Below are positions 53,061-60,980 of a DNA stretch of 64,000 nucleotides, in pieces (within the stretch, counting starts at the first letter, position 1; each line of letters begins with the position of its first letter). Below the pieces are notes generated by a model that was not told the DNA's origin, made no database searches, and saw only the letters and a program-made list of their open reading frames with translations. The stretch spans positions 1 to 64,000 of the forward strand of contig CAZDOO010000013.1 in NCBI GenBank assembly GCA_964507045.1, in the 5' to 3' direction. The DNA is from UBA8199 sp964507045. GTDB lineage: Bacteria; Verrucomicrobiota; Verrucomicrobiia; Limisphaerales; UBA8199. The position numbers and the translations under genes were made by a program.

Positions 53061-55328
53061 TTAACCTTCCGCCTGGCTGCTGGCGGCAATGGCTTCCGAG
53101 AACAGGCCCAGCACCTGGGCCCGCGGCAACGCGCCGACCAAACGGTTCTCCTTGAGCGTGTTGACGACCGGGATATTCCGCTGCTCGCTCGCCAGCACCA
53201 GTGGCAGCACATCCACCAGGCGCTGATTGGGCGTGACGCACGACGGCGGCGGCCGCATGAAGTCGTAGGCGATCACCCCGCGAAATTCCTCCTCCGCCCC
53301 CAGGTACTCCTTCAAATCCTGGAGCGCGACCAGGCCCACCAACTGGCCTTTGCCATCCACCACCGGCACAAAATTATTGGCTCCCGTCAGAAAGCGGTCG
53401 GCGATCTCGCGCAAGGTCGCCGTTTCCCGCACCGGCGGCACCGGCGCCCGCATCAGATCCCCGACCTTCCGTTCGGCGGCGGTTTCGGACGCTGCGGCCT
53501 CCTGCGGCAGGATTAATCCCTTGCGCCGCAAGGGCTCGGTGTAAATGGTCGCCGGATGCAGCCGCCGCGCTACCAGCATGGATACCACGCACGCCAGCAT
53601 CAGCGCCGGCATCAGCGAGTAATCAAGCGAGATCTCGAACACCATGATCATGGCCAGCAAGGGCGAACGCGTGGTCGCCGACAACATGCTCCCCATCCCG
53701 ACCACGGCGAAGGCGGCCACCGGGAAATCCTCACCCGCCCCCAGTTGTTGGAGCGCCAGCGCAAACGTCGCCCCCACCCCTGCCCCGAGAAACAGCGTCG
53801 GCGTGAACACTCCGCCCACGGCGCCCGAGCCCACTGTGACCAGCGTCGCGGCCAGCTTGGCCAGCACGAGCCCGGCCAGCATCAGCAACCCCGCTGCCAC
53901 AGCCTCCCGCCAATGCGCCTGCGACATCTCGTGCGGATACGCCTCCTGCAAGAGCCGGCAATTCAGCCGCACCAGGTCCAACCCGTGGACCTCTCGCCCC
54001 AGCATCCGCCGGGTCCTGGCCGAAAGCGTTATGTTGGTGAATCGCTGCGCCTCATAGACCGGCCCGCTCCGGACAATGCGGTTCAGATCCGCGGCCAACG
54101 CGTTCGCCAGCCGCTCGTTTTCGCCCCCGTGATAATCACCCAGCAGCACCGCCGTTTCCGGCGCGAGTTCGGCCACCAGGTAGGCCGAAATGCTGTTTTC
54201 GCGGGAGGGCTTCTTCAACCTGCCCGCCAGCGACTCCAGATTCCCGATGTCGCTGGCCGAGAATGTCGGCGCGCCATACTCGCCGTGCAGAATCCGATTC
54301 GTCACCACGTAGCCATTGCCCCAGACCTCCGGAAAGCGGGTGGCGATGAGCCCCACCAACAGCCCGCCCAGCGCCAGGCGGATGTAGATCGGCACCGGCA
54401 GCTTTCTGAAGGCGGCGCTGGTCCCGTTCAATAGCTTCATGAACACAGCCCCCAGCACCCCGACCACGAGCCCCAGGCACACAAACCACGGCAATTGCAT
54501 CACCCGCGTAAGTTCAAACGGCGGCACTGTGTACCAGGGTTCGATGCCGAAGAAGCTCCGCGACACCATCGTCGCCACGACCGACGCGCACACCAGCGGG
54601 GCAAACAGGCTCATCGAGAAATTTCCCATCACGATCAGCGCCGCGAACACCGCTCCGGAGATCGGCGCGTTGTAAGCCGCCGCAATCCCCGATGCCGCCC
54701 CGCAGCCCACCAGCAGCCGCAGCCGATACGGATGCCACTTGGCCCATTGGCCCCATTTGGACGCGAAGGTCGCCGACAGTTGGGTGATGCCCCCCTCCCG
54801 CCCAATCGAGCCCCCCGACCCAATCGTGACCAGCGAGGAGAGGAACTTCACCAGGCCGCTCCGCAGCGGCAAGCGCCCATCCCCAGCCACGATGACCTCC
54901 AGCAGGTTGCTTGAACGCAGCGGCCCCGCCATCCGCAAGCCCCAATAGAGCACCAAGCCCGCGCACAGCCCGCCCACGGTGGGCGTCACCACCCGCTGCC
55001 AGGGCGCCATCCGCTCGGCCACCTCCACCAACTCGCCCGGCTGCCGCAAAAACAGCAGCCGCACTGACTCGGTCGCGTAATAGAAGAAGATGTTGACCAG
55101 TCCGCCGATCACCCCCACCCCCGCCGCCAGCAGCAGGTTAAACGCGTCCTCGCTGAGGCGTACCCTCCCCCGGACCCGCAGCGACCGCTGCCAATGCCGC
55201 AGGAAAAACGCATGCGCTTCTTCAACAACCTTTCTGTACCTTAACAACGGCACATGCCAATATTGCTGAAAATCCCGCCTTTGACGAGCCGCAAATCTGA
55301 GCCGCAAATCTGCCCCTTGCCTTTCCAA
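53061..55328 (-). CDS. ClC-type chloride channel/transporter with CBS pair and large insert
   Basis: This protein of up to 755 aa has the ClC core: GSGGSIGREGG (170-180, external gating Glu178), AYNAPISGAVFA (219-230) and GAVGGVFTPTLFLGAG (502-517). Two CBS domains follow at the C-terminus (about 620-745). Between the helix pair ending at GNGYVV (338-342) and the next membrane helix (from about 475) there are about 115 extra soluble residues (about 358-470) not usual in the family. The start is uncertain (TTG at 55328, GTG at 55253). It is divergent from lnt. Confidence 0.9.
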   Translation of the reverse strand: MERQGADLRLRFAARQRRDFQQYWHVPLLRYRKVVEEAHAFFLRHWQRSLRVRGRVRLSEDAFNLLLAAGVGVIGGLVNIFFYYATESVRLLFLRQPGELVEVAERMAPWQRVVTPTVGGLCAGLVLYWGLRMAGPLRSSNLLEVIVAGDGRLPLRSGLVKFLSSLVTIGSGGSIGREGGITQLSATFASKWGQWAKWHPYRLRLLVGCGAASGIAAAYNAPISGAVFAALIVMGNFSMSLFAPLVCASVVATMVSRSFFGIEPWYTVPPFELTRVMQLPWFVCLGLVVGVLGAVFMKLLNGTSAAFRKLPVPIYIRLALGGLLVGLIATRFPEVWGNGYVVTNRILHGEYGAPTFSASDIGNLESLAGRLKKPSRENSISAYLVAELAPETAVLLGDYHGGENERLANALAADLNRIVRSGPVYEAQRFTNITLSARTRRMLGREVHGLDLVRLNCRLLQEAYPHEMSQAHWREAVAAGLLMLAGLVLAKLAATLVTVGSGAVGGVFTPTLFLGAGVGATFALALQQLGAGEDFPVAAFAVVGMGSMLSATTRSPLLAMIMVFEISLDYSLMPALMLACVVSMLVARRLHPATIYTEPLRRKGLILPQEAAASETAAERKVGDLMRAPVPPVRETATLREIADRFLTGANNFVPVVDGKGQLVGLVALQDLKEYLGAEEEFRGVIAYDFMRPPPSCVTPNQRLVDVLPLVLASEQRNIPVVNTLKENRLVGALPRAQVLGLFSEAIAASSQAEG

Positions 55329-55351
55329 ACGTTATCGGCAATCTGGGGCGG

Positions 55352-57079
55352 GTGAAACATTTCTGGGCCAGCCCGCTTTTGCGCAGCCGCTACCTGCTGG
55401 CAGTCCTTGCCGGACTCCTCCTCGCCGCCTCCTTTCCAAAGGCCGGCATCGCCGGCCTGGCTTGGATCGCCCCCGCCCTCATGGTCGCCGCCGCCCTGGG
55501 CAAGACTGGTTGGGAAAGCTTCCGCATCGGCTATGTGGCCGGCCTGGCCTACTACCTCGCCTCGCTCTATTGGCTGCTGCTGATTCCTTATCGCTGGCAC
55601 TCGATTCCGCTCGGCCCTGCCGCCGGTTGGTTGTCGCTGAGCGCTTATGTCGCGCTCTACCCAGCCACCTGGGTCTGGCTGCTGTCCATGCCTCTGTCCG
55701 GGAGGGCGAGCGTCCTCGCGAGCCCTGACTTTGAAAGCTTGCACAGGAAGTCAGGGCTCGCGGGGACGCTCGCCCTCCCTGAAGGCGTCATGGCACGCAG
55801 TTGGGGACGGCGCACCCTCTGGGCCGTTGCCAGTGCCGCCTTCTGGGTCGCCCTCGAAATGCTCAGGGCCCGCCTCTTCACCGGCTTTCCCTGGAATCCG
55901 CTCGGCGCCTCGCAATTCCAACTAACCCCGCTCATCCAGATCGCCTCTGTCACCGGCGTCTATGGCGTGTCGTTCCTCGTCGTTTGGACCTCGCTCTCGC
56001 TGCTCTCCGCTGGCCTGATGATTGTGCTGCGGCCCACCACCCGCTCCGCCTGGGCCGGCGAAATCATCCTGCCGGTGCTCGCTATCGCCGCCGCGCTGCA
56101 CTTCGGCTTCCGCCAACTCGGGCACGATCCCCTGCCCGACCGCACGCTGAAGGTCACCCTCATTCAACCCAGCATCCCCCAAACCCTCATCTGGGACACC
56201 AGCCGCGACCTCGAACGCTTCCGCGACGTCCTCCGGCTATCCGAGCAGGCCCTGACCAACCGCACCGACCTGCTCATATGGCCCGAATCCGCCATCCCCA
56301 GCTACGCCCGCTGGGACACCAATATCTACCCCGCCCTCACCAACCTCGTCCGCCAACACCACGTCTGGCTCATCATCGGCTCCGACGACGCCGCCCGACC
56401 CGCGCACCCCGCATCCGACAACGACATCGAGTTCTACAACGCCAGTTTCCTCGTCAGCCCCGACGGCGAATTCGTCGCCCGCTACATCAAGCGCAACCTG
56501 GTCGTCTTCGGCGAATACATCCCCCTGGTCCGCTGGCTGCCCTTCCTCAAGTGGTTCACCCCCATCGGCGGCGGCTTCACTGCCGGCGATCGCCCCGTCC
56601 CCTTCACCCTCACCGGCCCGAAAGCGAAAACCTCCACCCTCATCTGCTTCGAAGACATCTTCCCCCTCACCGCCCGCGAAGCCGTCACCGAGGACACCGA
56701 TTTCCTGGTGAACCTCACAAACGACGGCTGGTTCGGCGAAAGCGCCGCCCAATGGCAGCAAGCCGCCGCCGGTCTGTTCCGCGCCATCGAGAATGGCCGC
56801 CCTCTCATCCGCTGCTGTAACAACGGTCTCACCGGCTGGGTGGACGCCCACGGCCGCCTGCGGCAAATCTTCCGCGACGCCCAAGGCACCATCTACGGCC
56901 CCGGCTTCCTGAACGTCGAAATACCGCTGCTTACCCCCGGGCAGACCCGCCCGCCCACTTTCTACCACCAACACGGCGACCGTTTCGGCTGGACCTGCGT
57001 CGCCCTCAGCGTCCTGACTCTCCTCGCCCGAATTCTCCACGCCCTGCGCTCCAACCGTCCGGCCCCCAAATCCGGCTAG
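55352..57079 (+). CDS. lnt: Apolipoprotein N-acyltransferase
   Basis: This 575-aa inner-membrane enzyme adds the third acyl chain to lipoproteins. It has N-terminal membrane helices and a nitrilase domain with catalytic Glu312 (LIWPESAIPS), Lys380 (YIKRNLVVFGEYIPL) and Cys432 (LICFEDIFPL). The Glu-Lys-Cys spacings (68 and 52) equal those of E. coli Lnt (267, 335, 387), whereas the Glu is 45 residues later. This agrees with an insertion in the membrane part: a palindromic element (55700-55779) encodes residues 117-143 in frame. The GTG start at 55352 is used. The enzyme is probably still active, since the triad and spacing are intact. Confidence 0.95.
   Translation: MKHFWASPLLRSRYLLAVLAGLLLAASFPKAGIAGLAWIAPALMVAAALGKTGWESFRIGYVAGLAYYLASLYWLLLIPYRWHSIPLGPAAGWLSLSAYVALYPATWVWLLSMPLSGRASVLASPDFESLHRKSGLAGTLALPEGVMARSWGRRTLWAVASAAFWVALEMLRARLFTGFPWNPLGASQFQLTPLIQIASVTGVYGVSFLVVWTSLSLLSAGLMIVLRPTTRSAWAGEIILPVLAIAAALHFGFRQLGHDPLPDRTLKVTLIQPSIPQTLIWDTSRDLERFRDVLRLSEQALTNRTDLLIWPESAIPSYARWDTNIYPALTNLVRQHHVWLIIGSDDAARPAHPASDNDIEFYNASFLVSPDGEFVARYIKRNLVVFGEYIPLVRWLPFLKWFTPIGGGFTAGDRPVPFTLTGPKAKTSTLICFEDIFPLTAREAVTEDTDFLVNLTNDGWFGESAAQWQQAAAGLFRAIENGRPLIRCCNNGLTGWVDAHGRLRQIFRDAQGTIYGPGFLNVEIPLLTPGQTRPPTFYHQHGDRFGWTCVALSVLTLLARILHALRSNRPAPKSG
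55700..55779. repeat. Palindromic GERPREP-type element inside lnt, copy 3
   Basis: Arms 55700-55731 and 55748-55779 are reverse complements over 32 nt with a 16-nt spacer. This is the longest copy in the window. Unlike copies 1 and 2, it lies inside a gene and keeps the reading frame. It encodes GRASVLASPDF and then KSGLAGTLALPE, between two membrane helices. Confidence 0.92.
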
Positions 57080-57312
57080 GGGAGGCGTGCTTTCAAAGCA
57101 AATCGCCCCCGTCTTCCTGTTCCAACAACCCTCGTTGCTAAACCCCCAACTGCGCCTTCCTTTCCCGTCATCGTTGTGAACGCAGAACAAACGAGCTGGG
57201 ACACCGACGACTTGGCCACTCACCCTTACGCCCCTGCCATTCCCACTGCCGGCCATTCCGCAACACGAATGTAGGCTTTACATTTAGCCGTCTATAAGTA
57301 AAGTGTAGTTGC

Positions 57313-58452
57313 ATGATTAATCGTCCCATCTGGAAGGATCGCCTGGCGGCAGCTTGGAAGCAGGTCAACATCGTCTGGCTGACCGGGCCCCGGCGCGTGG
57401 GCAAGACGGTGCTGGCGCAGAGCGTCGCCGAAGCCGAATACCTCAATTGCGACCTGCCCAGCGTAGCGGAACGGTTGCGGGACCCTGAGAGCTTTTACCG
57501 CTCCCTCCTCCAGCCGACGGTAATTCTGGACGAAGTCCATCAACTGCCCGACCCGAGCCGGCTGCTGAAGATCGGCGCAGACGTCTTCCCCCACTTACGA
57601 ATCCTGGCCACCGGCTCTTCCACCCTGGCAGCGACGCAGAAGTTCCGGGACAGTCTCACCGGTCGCAAGCGGGTGGTGGAACTCGTCCCGGTGCTCCACG
57701 AGGAGTCGGCCGCCTTCGGCGTGGTGGACGCGCGGGAGCGATTGTTGCGCGGCGGGCTGCCCCCCGCCCTGCTAGCGGAGGAGCGCAGCAGCGAGTTCTA
57801 CGCCGAATGGTTGGATTCCTATTTTGCGCGCGATGTGCAGGAACTATTCCGGCTGGAGAAGCGCGCCGGGTTTCTGCGCGTGCTGGAATTGCTGCTGCGG
57901 CAAAGCGGCGGGCTGCTCGACATTACCCGGCTCGCCGCCGAGAGCGGCATCAGCCGGCCTACCGTGACGAACTGGCTGGAAGTCTATCAGGTCACCCACG
58001 TCGTTCACCTGGTGCGGCCGTTTTCCGCGGGCGGACGCCGGGAGATTATCGCCCAACCCAAGGTCTTTGGCTTCGACACCGGGTTGGCCTGCCACGCGCG
58101 CGGGTGGGACCGTCTGCGCGCTGAGGACTGCGGCACGCTGTGGGAGCATTTGGTGCTGGATGCGCTCATCGCCGCCGGCGTGACCCGGGTTCATTTCTGG
58201 CGCGACAAACAGCAACGGGAAGTGGACTTTGTCATCCCCCGTGGACGCGAGGCGGTGGACACCATTGAATGCAAGTGGCGGCCGGAGGCGTTTGAGGCGC
58301 GCGGTCTGGCGGCGTTTCGCGCACAATACCCAAAGGGCAAGAACCTTATTGTGAGCCCCCTGACCGGCCCGGCCTACGGCCGCACGGTTGGCGGATTAAA
58401 GGTCTCATTCCTATCGCCAGCGGACTTGCGCGAGCGCGTGACGAACCAATGA
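57313..58452 (+). CDS. AAA ATPase with DUF4143 domain
   Basis: This 379-aa protein has Walker A GPRRVGKT (25-32), an AAA_14-type core (VILDEVHQLPD, RILATGSSTLA) and a C-terminal DUF4143 half with a winged helix (TRLAAESGISRPTVTNWLEVYQ) and a nuclease-like FWRDKQQREVDFVIPRG...IECKW ending. Such genes are mobile-looking and frequent in many bacteria, and their role is unclear (some act in toxin or defence settings). It stands alone between lnt and a LamG gene. The 233 bp before it are AT-richer close to the start. Confidence 0.85.
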   Translation: MINRPIWKDRLAAAWKQVNIVWLTGPRRVGKTVLAQSVAEAEYLNCDLPSVAERLRDPESFYRSLLQPTVILDEVHQLPDPSRLLKIGADVFPHLRILATGSSTLAATQKFRDSLTGRKRVVELVPVLHEESAAFGVVDARERLLRGGLPPALLAEERSSEFYAEWLDSYFARDVQELFRLEKRAGFLRVLELLLRQSGGLLDITRLAAESGISRPTVTNWLEVYQVTHVVHLVRPFSAGGRREIIAQPKVFGFDTGLACHARGWDRLRAEDCGTLWEHLVLDALIAAGVTRVHFWRDKQQREVDFVIPRGREAVDTIECKWRPEAFEARGLAAFRAQYPKGKNLIVSPLTGPAYGRTVGGLKVSFLSPADLRERVTNQ

Positions 58453-58472
58453 CGCTCGCATCTTGAAAAGGC

Positions 58473-58500
58473 AAGGGTCCGGACAAAGCCCGGCCCCTTT
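58473..58500 (+). terminator. Possible rho-independent terminator after the AAA ATPase gene
   Basis: AAGGGTCCGG (58473-58482) and CCGGCCCCTT (58490-58499) form a 10-bp stem with one mismatch. The second arm and the base after it end in TTT (58498-58500), a short T run. It is 20 nt after the stop of the ATPase gene and between converging genes. Confidence 0.45.
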
Positions 58501-58568
58501 CTTCAGCCGGGCATGGCGTGAGCCAGTTGACTCCTGGCATCCTGTGCCGCCCCCGTCGGCGCTATCGC

Positions 58569-60206
58569 TCAGGGCAGGAGTTTGATGCGGTAGAAGAGGG
58601 CTGTAGCGTTTGTAAGGACCCCTCGGTGCAGGTAGTTGGTCGTCGGGCCGGCAAAGTCCGCCGGAGTGGTGATGGCGGCCGTCAGATCCGCGAAACCGGC
58701 GCCAGCCACGGCATTGGTCTGCACCACGTAACTGCGTCCCGGCGCGCAGCTCCACGTCAGCCGCAAGTCGGCGCCCTCCCGGCTGACCGACGTCAGCTTG
58801 AATGCCAGCGTTGCATAGAGAGCGCGGATGGCTTCGGCGCTTAGGGCGTAATTGTAGAGACGAACCTCGTCAATGGCGCCGAGGAATGCGGTGTGATTAG
58901 CCGCAAAGTTGTAGAGGGAATTCACCCCAATCGCCACGAAGGCGTCTGCGACGTAAATCGGCCCCTCGAAAGTCGTGGTTGATGCAAGCGGTTCTCCGTT
59001 GAGGTAGTGGTGGACCGTCGAGCCCGAGCGCACGCTGGCCAGATGCACCCATTGGCCCTGGGGAATTGAACCCTGGTGGCGGCCGTACATTGTCCAGGGC
59101 TGGTTGCCGTCGGCATCCAGCAGCATGCCGAAGTTGCCGGGGGAGGCTCCCTCGCTGCTCTGCCCGAAGGCGCCAAACCAATAGCTCAGGTGGCCGTCGC
59201 CCTCCTTGGCCAGAATCGGAGCATCGCGGCTGATGTCGTCGCAGCGGACCCACGCGGCGATGGAAATATCCCCGGCAATGCGCAGGGAAGGCGCGTCGGG
59301 AATAGCGACGTAAGTCGAGTCAAGGCCCACCACGCCGCCGAAGTACAGCGCGCTGCCACGCATCCCGCTGGTCCAGTTGTTGGTCTGCGGGTTGATCAGC
59401 GTGCCGTGATTGGCCATCCCCGAACTGTCCCAGAGGTTGGTCCCGCTGCCCTCGTCAAACGACCAATAGCCCACCAGCTTCGGTGTCAAGCCGGCCAGCG
59501 CCCCGATCTCCTCCGAACTGAGCGCCTGGTTGTAAAGCCGCACATCGTCAATGCTGCCCTTGAAGGCGGTGTTGTTGTAGGGAACATTGGCCCCGAAGAT
59601 CAGCGAGGCGTCGGACATGTGGATTGGCCCGCTGAATGCCGTGGTTTCCGGCAATTGCACGCCGTTGAGGTAATGCCGGATGGTCGCGCCATCCCACGTG
59701 CTGGCCAGGTGCACCCACACCCCCTGGCAAATCACGCCCTGATCGCGGTCGTAGAGCGACCAGGGCTGATTACCGTCGGTATCGAGCAACACGCCAAAAT
59801 GGGCCGCCCCATAGGTGCCAAACCAATAGGAGAGCTTGCCTTCCCCTTCCTTATCCACAATGGGCGCGTCCCGGCCCGTGTCGTCACAACGGGCCCAGGC
59901 CGCAAATGTAAATGCGTTGTTCAGGCGCAGCGAGGCGGCATCCGGGATGGTCACATAGGTGGCCCCGGCGCCCGTGGTCCCGTCGAAGTAGAGCCCACCG
60001 CCGCTCTGCCCGTTGGTCCACGTATTGGCCCGCGCGTTGACCAGCGTCCCGTGGTTCCCTTGGCCGGAACTGTCCAAGACGCTTAAGCCGCCGCCTTCCT
60101 CAAACGTCCAGTGGCCCACCAGGCTGCCCATTGCAGGCAAGGTCATGGCGGCCGCCAGCGCAAACAGTGACGCGTCTCTTACGATCTGGTGATTCATTCT
60201 GGTCAT
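58569..60206 (-). CDS. Secreted protein with two LamG domains
   Basis: This exported protein is about 545 aa. A signal peptide (FALAAAMTLPAMGS) is followed by two laminin-G/concanavalin-like domains of about 200 aa each (LVGHWTFEEGGGLSVLDSSGQGNHG and LVGYWSFDEGSGTNLWDSSGMANHG mark their starts; DDVRLYNQALSSEEI and DEVRLYNYALSAEAI their ends). A tail ends LFYRIKLLP, as in other secreted proteins here. The ATG at 60206 is chosen because AAGGA precedes it at 7 nt, a better spacing than for 60212. It may bind carbohydrate on the cell surface. No enzyme domain is seen. Confidence 0.85.
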   Translation of the reverse strand: MTRMNHQIVRDASLFALAAAMTLPAMGSLVGHWTFEEGGGLSVLDSSGQGNHGTLVNARANTWTNGQSGGGLYFDGTTGAGATYVTIPDAASLRLNNAFTFAAWARCDDTGRDAPIVDKEGEGKLSYWFGTYGAAHFGVLLDTDGNQPWSLYDRDQGVICQGVWVHLASTWDGATIRHYLNGVQLPETTAFSGPIHMSDASLIFGANVPYNNTAFKGSIDDVRLYNQALSSEEIGALAGLTPKLVGYWSFDEGSGTNLWDSSGMANHGTLINPQTNNWTSGMRGSALYFGGVVGLDSTYVAIPDAPSLRIAGDISIAAWVRCDDISRDAPILAKEGDGHLSYWFGAFGQSSEGASPGNFGMLLDADGNQPWTMYGRHQGSIPQGQWVHLASVRSGSTVHHYLNGEPLASTTTFEGPIYVADAFVAIGVNSLYNFAANHTAFLGAIDEVRLYNYALSAEAIRALYATLAFKLTSVSREGADLRLTWSCAPGRSYVVQTNAVAGAGFADLTAAITTPADFAGPTTNYLHRGVLTNATALFYRIKLLP

Positions 60207-60415
60207 TGTCATGTCCTTCACGTTGTCATTTGGGGTGCGTGTTGATTCCTTTTGACGGGATGACGCCCTATGAAGCAGGAAGTATCTGCATTGAGCAAAC
60301 CATGAACTTGCCGACGCGTTCACAGGCATCCGCGACAAGTTTGGGCGGCTGCCAAAACTGGGTCAACGCCAAAACCACCGGAAACGGCCACAATCCCCGA
60401 TAACACGGCCGCAGC

Positions 60416-60530
60416 CTATGCTGGTCGCGGTGATTCGGGCAGGAGGCGGGAGATAATGACCAGCAGCGCCACCACCACGACGGCCAGTATGCCCCGGAAT
60501 ATGAACCCCTTGGCCTGTCGTTTACCCGAT
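60416..60530 (-). pseudogene. Truncated remnant of a DUF3999 gene (3' end only)
   Basis: On the minus strand the frame reads SGKRQAKGFIFRGILAVVVV then ALLVIISRLLPESPRPA and a stop at 60416. This parallels the end of the intact DUF3999 protein (KGGVVFWGILAMVVVVLLII then ISRLVPRR). A TAA closes the frame just upstream, so only about 35 codons remain. The two nucleotide stretches are roughly three quarters alike. It suggests an old duplication followed by loss. Confidence 0.7.
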
Positions 60531-60607
60531 TACCTCCACCCGCCACCCTGTTTTCCCGTAACCTATTGAATTCATAAGCGTTACCATCATTACTGGCACC
60601 TCACCCC

Positions 60608-60710
60608 GCGCCGTGTACAAGGGGTGTACAAGGGATGCACACCGGATGCACAAGGGGTTGGCCATTGTACATCCGATGTGCATCCCTTGTACACCCCTTG
60701 TACACGGCGC
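60608..60710. repeat. Long palindrome with arms of tandem 11-nt units, element C
   Basis: The left arm is GCGCC then GTGTACAAGGG (60613-60623), GTGTACAAGGG (60624-60634), ATGCACACCGG (60635-60645) and ATGCACAAGGG (60646-60656). The right arm, read on the other strand, has GTGTACAAGGG (60695-60705), GTGTACAAGGG (60684-60694), ATGCACATCGG (60673-60683) and a shorter ATGTACAAT (60664-60672). The loop is GTTGGCC. The sequence differs from elements A and B, but the 11-nt periodicity and symmetry are the same. It is in a gene-free stretch (60531-60980) between the DUF3999 remnant and the intact DUF3999 gene, where nothing else is seen. Confidence 0.92.
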
Positions 60711-60980
60711 GATGCAAAGGAGAAACACGCCTGGTGGAAGCAGACGTCTGACCCGGCTATGCGGGTGCTGGCGGGGGTCTCATGCTGGGCTGGGGGCGTG
60801 ATCCCGACCTTTCCAGGCGTTGCTGTGCTGGCAAGGGATCACAAAGACCGCTTCGCCGAGACGGGGGGAGCCGAACCAGTGGAGGTGCGAGGCGGAGCTG
60901 TCACATTGGCGGTTGGCCGTCACTTGGGGCAGGAATGGGCGGAGAACCGAGGGGGACTGACCCGCCCCACACGGATTGGG

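Noticed and set aside
57313..58452. DUF4143 ATPase as part of a defence island
   Set aside because: No partner toxin, nuclease or restriction genes lie beside it; neighbours are lnt and a LamG gene.
60613..60801. Small frames reading MYKGCTRDAHRMHKG across element C
   Set aside because: The Cys/His-rich look comes from the 11-nt units read in shifting frames; there is no ribosome site, and the palindrome explains the sequence.
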